Assembly (NCBI GenBank): GCA_947504115.1
Contig: CANNGH010000004.1
Span: 62,001-126,000 of the forward strand
DNA length: 64,000 nt
Direction of reading: 5' to 3'
DNA from: an uncultured Sedimentitalea sp.
GTDB lineage: Bacteria > Pseudomonadota > Alphaproteobacteria > Rhodobacterales > Rhodobacteraceae
Shown here: positions 10,258 through 18,590 of the stretch, piece by piece
Layout: every line of letters starts with the position of its first letter
Position numbering within the stretch: position 1 is the first letter of the stretch
Program-made: the position numbers and the translations under genes
Notes under the pieces: model-generated
What the model was told of the DNA's origin: nothing
Seen by the model: the letters and a program-made list of their open reading frames with translations, nothing else
Database searches by the model: none

Positions 10258-12254
10258 CGCCAAAGCGCGGCGCGGCTGGCAAGCAGCCCTTGCAGCTTTG
10301 ACAGCGCGCGATTGCCGGGACCGGGGCGGGGCAGCGTGCCGCTGGCCAGACGCTCGGCCACCACCTCGACGGGACAGATCCGCCCCGTCACCGGGTCGAG
10401 ATAACGCGGATAGTCGATCAGCGCGGCATGGACCAGCCCGGCCAGTGCGGGACGCGCGCGGCGACGTTCCGGCACATCGCCCAGATCGATGGTCAGGCCC
10501 CAGCCAGCATAGAACGGCGCGCCCAGCGTGGTGACGGGCAGGCCGCGCAACAGCGCCTCGAACCCCAGAAGCGAGGTCATGGTCCAGACCTCATCGACCT
10601 GGTCCAGCAGGGCGGCCGGATCGGCGTGATCGGCGATCACATCGGCCAGGTCATCGCGCGCGATGGCCCCGTCGCGCAGCCCGGCCTCGACATCGGGGTG
10701 CGGTTTGTAAACGATCACCGAATGCGGGTTGGCCTCGCGCGCGGCGCGCAGCAGGGCGTTGTTGGGGGCGATGTCGCGGGTTCCCCAGCGGATCGAGGCA
10801 TCATCCGCGACCTGTCCCGGCACCAGGATGCGGTGCCCCCGGGGCAGGGCGGGTGCCTGGCCGCGTAGGTTGTATTTGCTCAGGCCCGCCGCCGTAAGCC
10901 GCGCAATCAACGCCTCTGCCCGACGCTGCTGGCGGGGCGTCAGGCTTTCGCGTGCGGCGATCAGTTTTTCCAGACGGCTGGGGCGCGAGGGATCGTAATA
11001 GATGCCCAGATCGTCCAGCACCAGCGACAGCGGTGGCACCAGTGCCGCGCCCAGACCGCAGGAGCGCAGGAAGCCGTCCTCGACGCGCACGACGGCCTCG
11101 TCCGCGCCGGTCGCGCGAGCGGCCCAGACCATGCGCCGCCGGGTGGACGCGGCAGGAGCGTCATCGAAAACCATCCGCTTTTCCTGCCCGAACATCGCCT
11201 GCAGCGGCTTGCGCTTCCAAAGGCGCATGCCGCCCGCGATCCAGCCGGCGCGGTCCTGCCGCCATGCCCCGACCTGCGCTTCGAGATTGTCGAGCACGGT
11301 TTCGATCCCGCATAGCCGGTCGCGGAACGGATCGTACCAGTGCGGGTAAAGGATCATGGCGGCCGCGAAAAGCTGCGCACGGGTCAGTTTGCGAATCCGG
11401 CGCGGTATGGGATGTTCGTCGTGGGTCAGCCCCCACCCGGCATAGAATGGCTGGCCGAAGACGTGCGGCCGATGACCGGCGAGAATCGCCTCGAACCCCA
11501 GTTGCGACGACAGCGTGTAAACCGCAACGGCGCCCTCCAGCAGCGCCCAGGGGCTGACCGGGGCGTCCAGCAGCACGACGCGATCATTGCTGTCCGAGAT
11601 GTCGTAGTGACCGGCACGATAGCCGGCGGCCGTTTCGGGATGCGTCTTTATCACGACCGGCGCGCCGGGGTTGTCCGCCTGCGCGCGCGCCAGCATCTCG
11701 CGAAATCGCGCGACATCGCCACCGCTCGCGCGCACCGAGGCGTCGTCGCGTGTCTGATCCACCACCAGCACATAACCGGCGGGGGGGACCGGCGTGGCGG
11801 GATCGAACCCGCTATACTTGCTCAAATGGCTTTCGCGCATCCTTGCGATGGCATCGCGCGCGCGGTCAAGAAGGCGGGTTTCATCCAGCGGGGCACTCGC
11901 CAGCAGGCGTTCGAGATCGCTGGGCGCCGAGGCATCGAAATGCACCCCCGTGCGGTCGAGCAACAACCCGACAGGCGCCTCGCCCGCGCGACCGGGATGA
12001 AGACCGCGCAGAAACGCGTCCTCCACCCTCACCAGCGGCAGATCCAGTCGCGCCGCCACTGTCCGACCCCGATGAGCGGTCGGACTGTCACCCCAGATCC
12101 CGACCGCATCACCCGAACGGGGAATGCCGACGCGCAGGCGATAGTTCGCAAGGGTCAGGATGCGGCGCAGGCGGTGCGCCATGAAGCCGCCATTGAAAAC
12201 GAACAGCCGGGGACCATCGCCCCCGGCTGCGGATTCATGCCACCTGTCGCTCAA
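10254..12254 (-). CDS. kpsC: Capsule polysaccharide Kdo-linker glycosyltransferase KpsC
   Basis: KpsC-type enzyme that builds the poly-Kdo linker between lipid and capsule polysaccharide at the inner face of the cytoplasmic membrane. Two tandem homologous halves are visible. Each has a VRVEDAFLR or VRVEDGFLR block, an LSKYSGF or LSKYNLRG block, a KTHPETAAGYRAG or KPHPDVEAGLRDG block, and a PFYAGWGLT block. The second half ends LIDYPRYLDPVTGRICPVE. The start is uncertain: TTG 12254 is used because it keeps the conserved LFVFNGGF near the N-terminus and clears kpsD. GTG 12332 would overlap kpsD by 76 bases, and ATG 12182 would remove LFVFNGGF. Confidence 0.85.
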   Translation of the reverse strand: MSDRWHESAAGGDGPRLFVFNGGFMAHRLRRILTLANYRLRVGIPRSGDAVGIWGDSPTAHRGRTVAARLDLPLVRVEDAFLRGLHPGRAGEAPVGLLLDRTGVHFDASAPSDLERLLASAPLDETRLLDRARDAIARMRESHLSKYSGFDPATPVPPAGYVLVVDQTRDDASVRASGGDVARFREMLARAQADNPGAPVVIKTHPETAAGYRAGHYDISDSNDRVVLLDAPVSPWALLEGAVAVYTLSSQLGFEAILAGHRPHVFGQPFYAGWGLTHDEHPIPRRIRKLTRAQLFAAAMILYPHWYDPFRDRLCGIETVLDNLEAQVGAWRQDRAGWIAGGMRLWKRKPLQAMFGQEKRMVFDDAPAASTRRRMVWAARATGADEAVVRVEDGFLRSCGLGAALVPPLSLVLDDLGIYYDPSRPSRLEKLIAARESLTPRQQRRAEALIARLTAAGLSKYNLRGQAPALPRGHRILVPGQVADDASIRWGTRDIAPNNALLRAAREANPHSVIVYKPHPDVEAGLRDGAIARDDLADVIADHADPAALLDQVDEVWTMTSLLGFEALLRGLPVTTLGAPFYAGWGLTIDLGDVPERRRARPALAGLVHAALIDYPRYLDPVTGRICPVEVVAERLASGTLPRPGPGNRALSKLQGLLASRAALWR

Positions 12255-12256
12255 TC

Positions 12257-13390
12257 CTAGCTGCCGGCGAGGCTGTCGAGGCTGGAAAGCGGTGTGATCG
12301 CCCCGAAAATGATCGAGATCGACTTGGCCCACTGCGCATAGGGCGCTTCGGTCACATAGATGGAATCCCGGTCGCGAATCCGGAAATCGCGCGCCATGAA
12401 CAGACCGTTCGGCTCGGTCAGGTCCAGCACATAGACCACGCGCTGCGGCCCACGCAGATCGCGGCGGCCGAGCACCGCATTGGCGACCTCCTCCCGCTCC
12501 TGACGCAGGACGAAAACCCCGGTGGGGTCGGACGCCCGCGAAATCAGCCCGCCGACCTGTGCAATCGCTTCGAGCGCGGACAAGTCCTGAGTCTCGAACG
12601 GCACGCGGGCCTGGGTGCTGGTAGCGCCAAGCGCGGTGAACCGCCTCGTATCCTCTTCCACGAGGATCCGGTCGCCGTTGCGCAGGGCGATGTCCAGTTC
12701 GGGATGGGCGAAGAGATCCTGGAACCAGATCCTGCCCTTCTGGTTGCCACGGGTAACGGTAATCTGGGCGATTTCCGGTTCGATGGAAACACCACCAGCC
12801 TGCGCCAGCATGGTGGCCAGCGTGCGCGTGGGCCGTTCGATCGGATAGACCCCCTGTGCGCCGATCGCGCCGACTAGCGACACGGTTGATCCGTCGCCGG
12901 CCATGCGGCGCACCTCGACCTGGGGGTCGGGGGTCTGCTGTTCCAGGCGTTCGGTGATGGATTGGCGCAGTTGTTCCGGCGTGTTGCCCGCCGCCCGGAC
13001 CCGGCCCGCATAGGGCACGAAGACATATCCCTCGCCGTCTACCTGCACCTCTTCCAGCGGGGTCGAGTTGCCGGTCGCACCCGCCAGCAGGCCGTCGTCG
13101 ACGTTTTCCCAGATGGTCAGGCCCAGAATGTCGCCGGGGCGGATCGTGTCGGAATTCAGCTGCGCCGCATTGCGGAAATCGCTGGAAAATCCCAGCGCCG
13201 GGACGACCGCGGTCGCGCGGGCCACGGCGTCGTTGACGGCGATGATATGGGCGTTACCGTTGTTTTGCACCGAACCGGCAAGGATCTGGCGCTTGTTGGG
13301 ACCGACCTGGGGCAATCCGCAGGCGGCCAGAATGCTGAGCATCGCCAGCATTGCGATGGGCCGGGCCCACGGGATGTGTCGGAATGTCAC
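12257..13390 (-). CDS. Polysaccharide export lipoprotein (KpsD/Wza-like)
   Basis: Periplasmic or outer-membrane channel component for capsule export, 377 residues. GTG 13390 is chosen because GAGGAG lies 8 bases upstream and because it leaves a proper lipoprotein signal (MLAMLSILAAC, lipobox LAAC near residue 24). A polysaccharide export domain follows (IRPGDILGLTIWENVDDG, then VDGEGYVFVPYAGRV, about 80-140). Two SLBB-type repeats follow (VSLVGAIGAQGVYPI and the block around QARVPFETQDLSALEAIAQVG). Downstream kpsC begins 2 bases after the stop. The C-terminal segment is hydrophobic. Whether it is a full Wza-type barrel or a KpsD-type adaptor cannot be settled here. Confidence 0.85.
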   Translation of the reverse strand: MTFRHIPWARPIAMLAMLSILAACGLPQVGPNKRQILAGSVQNNGNAHIIAVNDAVARATAVVPALGFSSDFRNAAQLNSDTIRPGDILGLTIWENVDDGLLAGATGNSTPLEEVQVDGEGYVFVPYAGRVRAAGNTPEQLRQSITERLEQQTPDPQVEVRRMAGDGSTVSLVGAIGAQGVYPIERPTRTLATMLAQAGGVSIEPEIAQITVTRGNQKGRIWFQDLFAHPELDIALRNGDRILVEEDTRRFTALGATSTQARVPFETQDLSALEAIAQVGGLISRASDPTGVFVLRQEREEVANAVLGRRDLRGPQRVVYVLDLTEPNGLFMARDFRIRDRDSIYVTEAPYAQWAKSISIIFGAITPLSSLDSLAGS

Positions 13391-13482
13391 GTCTAGGTCT
13401 CCTCGACCTGCTGCTATCTGAATCAGGACTCGAGGCACGCTATCGCCGTCGCGGTTGAAAATCCAGCGTCAAGCATGCGGAT

Positions 13483-14778
13483 TTACTGAACAAGTCGCAA
13501 CTGTTGTCTCGGAGCCGCGGTCCCCGTCTCCAACGCCTGATAGGGATCCTGGAGCGACAGCATCATGTCGATCACGTGGCGCAGCAACTGGCGCCGGCCG
13601 CGGGCGGAATAGAAACCGCCCGGCACCTGGCTGGTTTCGAGCAGATAGCGGCGATAATCCTTGTAGGCGCGGTTGTCGGGGCGGCGGGCACCGGCGAAGA
13701 AGTCCGCCAGCGGCTGCTCCGAGACGAGCTCGGGTTTGGCATAGACGGCGCGACCGAACGTCCGCAGGGGAATCCCGCGCCACAGCACCTGCTGTCCGGC
13801 GGTCGAGTTGACGGTGACCGCGCTGCGTGCATCGTCGAGAAGCCGGGCCAGTTTACCCCCGCGCAGGTAATGCACCCGCCCGCTGACACCGTGGCGGCGC
13901 GCGAGAACGAGCAACACGCGCCGCAGATTTTCGCGCCCATCCTCGAGCGGGTGCGCCTTGACCACCAGATGGTGGTGGCGTGGCGCACCGGCCGCAAACG
14001 CCGCGACCACCTCGGCGAGAAAATCGCTCATGCGGGAAAACCGGGAATGTGCGCGAAGCGAACTGTCATGTCCCAGTTGCAAAAGCGCGATATGATACGG
14101 AAAGCCGCCGCGTCGCACCCGCCAGGTGGCGACGCGGCGGTCCAACGCATGCACCGGCATCAGCAACAGGCGGCGCAGATAAAGCTGGAATTCGCGCGTG
14201 ACGGGCAGGTCACGATGCGGGCGGAAATTGCGGTATTGTCCGTTCCGGAACATGACGAACCAGTGATAGAGCGCGCCGTAGAACACGTGGTGGCGCATGT
14301 CTCCCCAATGCGCAGGGGGCAAAGGGGCTTCGAGGTCGGATTTCGCCAGCGCCTTCTGCATGTGCGCGACGGTCATGTCCATGAGGCGGGAATTGCCGTT
14401 CGCGCCATCGCGCTCGTAGGTGATCCAGTAGGGGCGCATATACCCCTCTTCGAACACATGGACCGTTATCCGGCAGGCGCGCGCGGCGCGGATGGCGGCC
14501 GCATGGATGGGCCGCGAATCGCCGTAAAGCACAAGGTCGGTGATCGCCCGTTCGCGCAGGAGACAGGCGATTTCGTCCGGCCATGCTTCGGCGCAGCCGC
14601 GATAGGCGATATAGCTTGCGCTGTCTGACCAGAAGGCCCGGTCGCCGGCATTGAACCCGACCCGCCAGACGGTGCCGCCGGCGGCGCGCAGCATCCGTGC
14701 GAGCGCGCCGAAAAACGGCCCGTGCGGCCCTTGCAGGAACAGGAAGTTGCGCGGTTCGGACTCTCTGGCCTCTTCCAT
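13483..14778 (-). CDS. kpsS: Capsule polysaccharide Kdo transferase/export protein KpsS
   Basis: KpsS adds the first Kdo to phosphatidylglycerol for capsule anchoring; cytoplasmic. The 431 residues show the opening NFLFLQGPHGPFFGALARML, then VHVFEEGYMRPYWITYERDG (about 120-140), VVKAHPLEDGREN (about 285) and VNSTAGQQVLWRGIPLRTFG (about 330), all hallmarks of the KpsS/LipB capsule family. It is the first gene of the three-gene minus-strand operon kpsS-kpsD-kpsC. The capsule ABC transporter (kpsM, kpsT, kpsE) is absent from the window. The ATG is divergent from ribE by 154 bases. Confidence 0.88.
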   Translation of the reverse strand: MEEARESEPRNFLFLQGPHGPFFGALARMLRAAGGTVWRVGFNAGDRAFWSDSASYIAYRGCAEAWPDEIACLLRERAITDLVLYGDSRPIHAAAIRAARACRITVHVFEEGYMRPYWITYERDGANGNSRLMDMTVAHMQKALAKSDLEAPLPPAHWGDMRHHVFYGALYHWFVMFRNGQYRNFRPHRDLPVTREFQLYLRRLLLMPVHALDRRVATWRVRRGGFPYHIALLQLGHDSSLRAHSRFSRMSDFLAEVVAAFAAGAPRHHHLVVKAHPLEDGRENLRRVLLVLARRHGVSGRVHYLRGGKLARLLDDARSAVTVNSTAGQQVLWRGIPLRTFGRAVYAKPELVSEQPLADFFAGARRPDNRAYKDYRRYLLETSQVPGGFYSARGRRQLLRHVIDMMLSLQDPYQALETGTAAPRQQLRLVQ

Positions 14779-14932
14779 CGAAATGTCCCTGTCGCCATCG
14801 GATCGATAGCTGATATCCTTGGTGCTGAAATCGGGCGGAACTATGGCTGCAACCGGTCAAAGCTTCAAGACGAGGCTTGCCCGACGGCGCCGCACGCCTT
14901 ACCTCGGCGCTGACAGGAAACGGGGCGGGACC

Positions 14933-15529
14933 ATGTTCACGGGCATCATCACCGATATCGGCACCATTCGCGAACTCGAACAGGAGGGCGATCTGCGGGC
15001 GCGCATCGCAACCGGCTATGATACCGGCAGTATCGATATCGGCGCCTCGATCGCCAGTGACGGTGTCTGCCTGACGGTGATCGCGCTGGGCGAGGATTGG
15101 TACGACGTGCAGATCAGCGCCGAGACGGTGTCGAAAACCAACCTGTCGGACTGGCAGCCGGGCAAGCGCGTCAATCTCGAGCGCGCGCTGCGGGTGGGCG
15201 ATGAACTGGGGGGGCATATCGTCTCCGGTCACGTCGACGGCGTGGCCGAGGTGATCGACATGCGCAACGAGGGCGATAGCACCCGCGTCACGCTGCGCGC
15301 GCCCTCCGATCTGGCGCGGTTCATCGCGCCGAAGGGATCCGTCGCGCTGAACGGCACGTCGCTGACCGTGAACGAGGTGGACGGGCCCGAGTTCGGGATC
15401 AACGTCATCCCGCACACCAAGGACGTGACCAATTGGGGCGATCTGGCGCTTGGCGACCGGGTGAACCTGGAGATCGACACGCTGGCACGTTATGTCGCAC
15501 GGCTTGCCGAGACGATGCCGGGGATTTGA
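14933..15529 (+). CDS. ribE: Riboflavin synthase alpha subunit
   Basis: Dismutation of two 6,7-dimethyl-8-ribityllumazine molecules to riboflavin. The 198 residues form two homologous barrels: MFTGIITDIGTI with SIASDGVCLTV (about 1-50), and GGHIVSGHVDGVAEV with GSVALNGTSLTVNEVDG (about 93-160). The start at 14933 gives the invariant MFTGII. An in-frame ATG at 14819 adds 38 residues that do not belong to the family. The preceding 150 bases were checked for an FMN riboswitch and none was found. A dispersed hairpin repeat follows the stop. Confidence 0.96.
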   Translation: MFTGIITDIGTIRELEQEGDLRARIATGYDTGSIDIGASIASDGVCLTVIALGEDWYDVQISAETVSKTNLSDWQPGKRVNLERALRVGDELGGHIVSGHVDGVAEVIDMRNEGDSTRVTLRAPSDLARFIAPKGSVALNGTSLTVNEVDGPEFGINVIPHTKDVTNWGDLALGDRVNLEIDTLARYVARLAETMPGI

Positions 15530-15530
15530 A

Positions 15531-15586
15531 TATCCTGGGGGCGTTGCCCCCACACCCGCAGGATATTTTTCCGCCAGAAGAAGACG
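15531..15586 (+). repeat. Dispersed intergenic repeat, copy 1
   Basis: GGGGGC-GTT-GCCCCC hairpin, then CGCAGGATATTTTT and CCAGAAGAAG, directly after the ribE stop. It matches the other copies listed in this window, with a diverged central GGGGTATTTT box. It may act as a transcript 3' end. Confidence 0.6.
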
Positions 15587-15663
15587 GGCGGGCTGTGTAA
15601 GGCTGGCAATCGGGCGTTGCGTGGGTTAATTGGCGGAGTGATCCCAAGGCGAGATATTGCGTG

Positions 15664-16785
15664 ATGAGTTTCGAAACCCCCGGACCGGTGGAAAATGATC
15701 TGCGCGACTCGCTCGCGTCGACCGAAGAGATCATCGAAGAGGCGCGCGCCGGACGCATGTTCATCCTGGTCGATCACGAGGACCGCGAGAACGAGGGCGA
15801 TCTGGTGATCGCCGCCGAATTCGCCACCCCCGAGGCGATCAATTTCATGGCAACCCACGGGCGCGGCCTGATCTGTCTGCCGATGACCTCGGAGCGGATC
15901 GACCGGCTGGGGCTGCCGATGATGGCGGTCAACAATTCCTCGCGCCACGAGACGCCCTTTACCGTGTCCATCGAGGCCCGCGAGGGTGTCAGCACCGGCA
16001 TTTCCGCCCATGACCGCGCCCATACCGTGGCGACCGCGATCAACGAGCAGAACACCATGGCCCACCTTGCCACGCCGGGCCATGTCTTTCCCTTGCGGGC
16101 GCGTCCGGGCGGGGTTCTGGTGCGCGCGGGCCATACCGAGGCCGCGGTGGATATCGCGCGGCTGGCGGGGCTGAAACCGGCCGGCGTGATCTGCGAGATC
16201 CTGAAGCCCGACGGCACCATGGCACGTCTGCCCGATCTGATCGAATTCGCCGCCGAGCACGACCTCAAGATCGGCACGATCAGCGATCTCATCGTCTATC
16301 GCAGCCGCAACGACAACCTGGTGGTCGAAACCGGCCGCGAGATCGTGCAATCGGAATTCGGCGGCGACTGGGAGATGCGGCTGTTCACCGACCAGACCCA
16401 CGGCATCGAACATGTGGTGCTGATCAAGGGCGACATCACCACGCCCGAGCCGGTTCTGACGCGCACCCATGCCCTGCACGAGGCATCCGACATTCTGGGA
16501 CTGGGCCCCAAACCCGTCCGCGAACTTCCCCGCGCGATGGAACTGATCGCGAACGAGGGGCGCGGCGTGGTCTGTCTGTTCCGCCAGCCGCGCAACGCGC
16601 TTTACGCAACCGAGGAGGAGGGACCGCGCACGATCAAGCAGACCGGGCTGGGCGCGCAGATCCTGTCGTCGCTGGGGCTGCGCGAGTTGATTCTGCTGAC
16701 CGATTCTCCGAAAACGCGTTATCTGGGGCTGGATGCGTTCGGCCTCACCATCACCGGCACGCGCCCGATCATGACGAAAGACTGA
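15664..16785 (+). CDS. ribB: 3,4-dihydroxy-2-butanone 4-phosphate synthase with degenerate GTP cyclohydrolase II domain
   Basis: N-terminal RibB (about 15-215) makes the four-carbon precursor of riboflavin from ribulose 5-phosphate. Motifs are LVDHEDRENEGDL, MATHGRGLICLPM, HRAG-type HDRAHTV and RAGHTEAAVDI. The C-terminal 150 residues align with GTP cyclohydrolase II but lack its zinc cysteines: RTHALHEASDIL stands where a Cys-rich GDxxxSxRCDCG motif is expected. The catalytic QEGRGIG-type motif reads NEGRGVVCLFRQPRNAL. The cyclohydrolase half is therefore probably inactive, so a separate ribA must exist elsewhere. ATG 15664 is preferred over an adjacent GTG at 15661. ribH follows after 4 bases. 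Confidence 0.92.
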   Translation: MSFETPGPVENDLRDSLASTEEIIEEARAGRMFILVDHEDRENEGDLVIAAEFATPEAINFMATHGRGLICLPMTSERIDRLGLPMMAVNNSSRHETPFTVSIEAREGVSTGISAHDRAHTVATAINEQNTMAHLATPGHVFPLRARPGGVLVRAGHTEAAVDIARLAGLKPAGVICEILKPDGTMARLPDLIEFAAEHDLKIGTISDLIVYRSRNDNLVVETGREIVQSEFGGDWEMRLFTDQTHGIEHVVLIKGDITTPEPVLTRTHALHEASDILGLGPKPVRELPRAMELIANEGRGVVCLFRQPRNALYATEEEGPRTIKQTGLGAQILSSLGLRELILLTDSPKTRYLGLDAFGLTITGTRPIMTKD

Positions 16786-16789
16786 AGAC

Positions 16790-17341
16790 ATGGCCGCAAA
16801 CGAAACCCATTACTCCCTGCCGCGTCCCGCGTTTGACAAGCCGGTCAAGCTGCTGATCGTGGTCGCGCCCTATTACAAGGATATCGCCGACAATCTGGTC
16901 GCCGGCGCAAAGGCCGAGATCGCCGCGGCAGGCGGCACCAGCGATCTGGTCGAGGTGCCGGGCGCGCTCGAGGTGCCCACCGCCATCGCCATTGCCGAGC
17001 GGATGTCGAATTTCGACGGCTACGTGGCGCTGGGCTGCGTGATACGTGGCGAAACCACGCATTATGAAACCGTGTGCAACGACAGCAGCCGGGCGCTGCA
17101 ACTGATGGGATTGCAGGGCGTGTGTATCGGCAATGGCATCCTGACGGTGGAAAACCGCGAGCAGGCGGTGGTGCGCGCCGACACTGACGGGCAGAACAAG
17201 GGCGGCGGCGCGGCGGCGGCGGCCTTGCATCTGGTCGCGCTGGCCCGTAACTGGGGCGGCCAGCGCAAGGGGGTCGGTTTTCGCCCCCCTGTCGACGAGA
17301 TCCGGCTGGCGGGCAAGGAAGACGGACCAGACACGGCATGA
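16790..17341 (+). CDS. ribH: 6,7-dimethyl-8-ribityllumazine synthase
   Basis: Condenses the RibB product with the RibD-derived pyrimidine to give lumazine, the substrate of RibE. The 183 residues carry the expected VEVPGALEVPTAIAIAERM (about 64-82), GCVIRGETTHYETVCNDSSR (about 83-102) and GILTVENREQAVVRAD blocks with the catalytic His. A C-terminal extension after residue ~160 (RKGVGFRPPVDEIRL) is longer than in the minimal family. Its stop overlaps the nusB ATG (ATGA), so nusB is coupled to riboflavin synthesis as in many proteobacteria. Confidence 0.95.
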   Translation: MAANETHYSLPRPAFDKPVKLLIVVAPYYKDIADNLVAGAKAEIAAAGGTSDLVEVPGALEVPTAIAIAERMSNFDGYVALGCVIRGETTHYETVCNDSSRALQLMGLQGVCIGNGILTVENREQAVVRADTDGQNKGGGAAAAALHLVALARNWGGQRKGVGFRPPVDEIRLAGKEDGPDTA

Positions 17342-17820
17342 CCAGCCCCGACGGCGCCCTTTCGGGCAATCAGAAGCGCAGGATGAGAAGCGCCGCGCGG
17401 CTATATGCCGTGCAGGCGCTGTTCCAAATGGAACAGACCGGGCAATCCACCCGGCAGATCGTGAACGAGTTTCTGGAACACCGCTTCGGCGCCACCTATG
17501 ACGGCAGCGAGATGCTGGACGGCGATATCGCGCTGTTTCGCAAGCTGATCGAGGATGCGGTGAACTGGCAGGCGAGCATCGACCAGATGACCGATCGCGG
17601 GCTGGTGGCGAAATGGCCGATCGCGCGGATCGACCCGACGCTGCGCGCATTGTTCCGCATCGCCGGGGCCGAACTGACGCAATCGGACACGCCGCCGAAG
17701 GTGGTGATCAGCGAATTCGTCGAGATCGCACGCGCCTTTTTCGCCGATGGGCGCGAGCCGAAATTCGTCAACGCGGTGCTGGATCACATGGCGCATGCTG
17801 CCCGCCCCGAGGCGTTCTGA
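17338..17820 (+). CDS. nusB: Transcription antitermination factor NusB
   Basis: Partner of NusE (S10) in rRNA antitermination. The 160 residues are helical. They start with the basic RRMRSAARLYAVQALFQMEQ (about 16-37) and end with PKVVISEFVEIARAF and KFVNAVLDHMA, the classic NusB C-terminal helices. The ATGA overlap with ribH implies translational coupling. A hairpin terminator begins 16 bases after the stop and ends the ribE-ribB-ribH-nusB run. Confidence 0.95.
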   Translation: MTSPDGALSGNQKRRMRSAARLYAVQALFQMEQTGQSTRQIVNEFLEHRFGATYDGSEMLDGDIALFRKLIEDAVNWQASIDQMTDRGLVAKWPIARIDPTLRALFRIAGAELTQSDTPPKVVISEFVEIARAFFADGREPKFVNAVLDHMAHAARPEAF

Positions 17821-17835
17821 GGTCTGAAAAAGACA

Positions 17836-17863
17836 AAAACCGCCCGTCTGCGCGGTTTTGTCC
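17836..17863 (+). terminator. Intrinsic terminator after nusB
   Basis: AAAACCGC (17836-17843) and GCGGTTTT (17852-17859) form a stem around an 8-base loop, with a short T-rich 3' arm. It sits 16 bases past the nusB stop. Confidence 0.7.
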
Positions 17864-17931
17864 GTCTCCCGCTCTGGAAGCTTCGCTTGAGAATGCTAAT
17901 ATTGAAGAAGACCCATCGACAGGAGGCGAAG

Positions 17932-18249
17932 ATGCCGAAACTGGTCAAACTTTACATCTGTCACACTGCAATCGGCTTTGGTATTGCCGCGGCGTTCGTC
18001 GGGATGCTGCTGTGGTTCGACGTCATGAACATGTGGTCGCTGATCGCGCGGTCGGACGTGGCGTTCTTGGCTGTCTTCCTGTTGTGGTTCATGCACGGCA
18101 TCGTCTTTGCCGGGGTGCAATTCGCCTGGGCGGTGATGAACCTGGCGGAGAAACCCGAGGGCCCGCGCCGTGGTTCGCCGGTGCTGACCGAACTGCGCCC
18201 GGTGCCGGTGCATGCCGAAGCCGGTCGGAAGGCCCGCCGCCGGCGTTGA
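17932..18249 (+). CDS. Small two-helix inner-membrane protein
   Basis: A 105-residue protein with two predicted transmembrane helices (about 7-27, IGFGIAAAFVGMLLWF, and 41-66, FLAVFLLWFMHGIVFAGV). The cytoplasmic tail is basic and ends in RKARRRR. AGGAGG at 17921-17926 fixes the ATG at 17932; the in-frame upstream ATG at 17887 has no such site. It is an isolated transcription unit with a terminator before it and one right after its stop. No named family recognised. Confidence 0.65.
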   Translation: MPKLVKLYICHTAIGFGIAAAFVGMLLWFDVMNMWSLIARSDVAFLAVFLLWFMHGIVFAGVQFAWAVMNLAEKPEGPRRGSPVLTELRPVPVHAEAGRKARRRR

Positions 18250-18268
18250 AGCGGTTTATTTCGAATGC

Positions 18269-18304
18269 AAAACGCCGCCCGATATCTTTCGGCGGCGTTT
18301 TTCG
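18269..18304 (+). terminator. Strong intrinsic terminator
   Basis: AAAACGCCGCC (18269-18279) pairs with GGCGGCGTTTT (18291-18301): an 11-bp perfect stem with a short AT-rich loop, followed by TT. It closes the small membrane protein unit. Confidence 0.85.
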
Positions 18305-18563
18305 TTTCGCGGGCAGGGAATGTGTGACGGGACCACCAGTCAACCGTGTGGTTCTGATTCCCGAGGACCTGTGTTTACAGGTGGGCGCCAGATATGCGGA
18401 CCAGGATCCGCACAGAGCCAGCTCCCTCGGATTTGCGTAAGGCCACTGGAATGCAACCTTTCACGAGAAGGGCAGAACCCGTCACGCCCCTGACATAGGG
18501 CCGCGGGACCCGCCGGGCAAGAGGCGCAGCGACAACAATCCGTCCCGTCCGGGCTTGCAGCAT
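18305..18563 (+). other. Intergenic stretch without a recognised feature
   Basis: About 260 bases between the terminator and the LexA box of mmcB. No reading frame with coding character, RNA gene or clear repeat was seen on either strand; the long minus-strand frame crossing it does not resemble a protein. Confidence 0.4.
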
Positions 18564-18578
18564 GTTCACCCATTGTTC
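18564..18578 (+). promoter_or_regulatory. LexA (SOS) box
   Basis: GTTC-ACCCATT-GTTC is an exact match to the alphaproteobacterial LexA operator GTTC-N7-GTTC. It ends 12 bases before the mmcB ATG, a position that would block transcription initiation or early elongation. MmcB homologs are known damage-inducible genes. Confidence 0.8.
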
Positions 18579-18590
18579 ATAATCCGCCGG

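Noticed and set aside
12255-12332. Longer kpsC start at GTG 12332
   Set aside because: It would overlap the end of kpsD by 76 bases and add residues unlike the KpsC family.
14779-15663. FMN riboswitch ahead of ribE or ribB
   Set aside because: Searched the intergenic stretches 14779-14932 and 15530-15663 for the RFN core (AGGGGCAGGGTG and GAAAGCCCGCGA type blocks). Neither is present; only the dispersed hairpin repeat is there.
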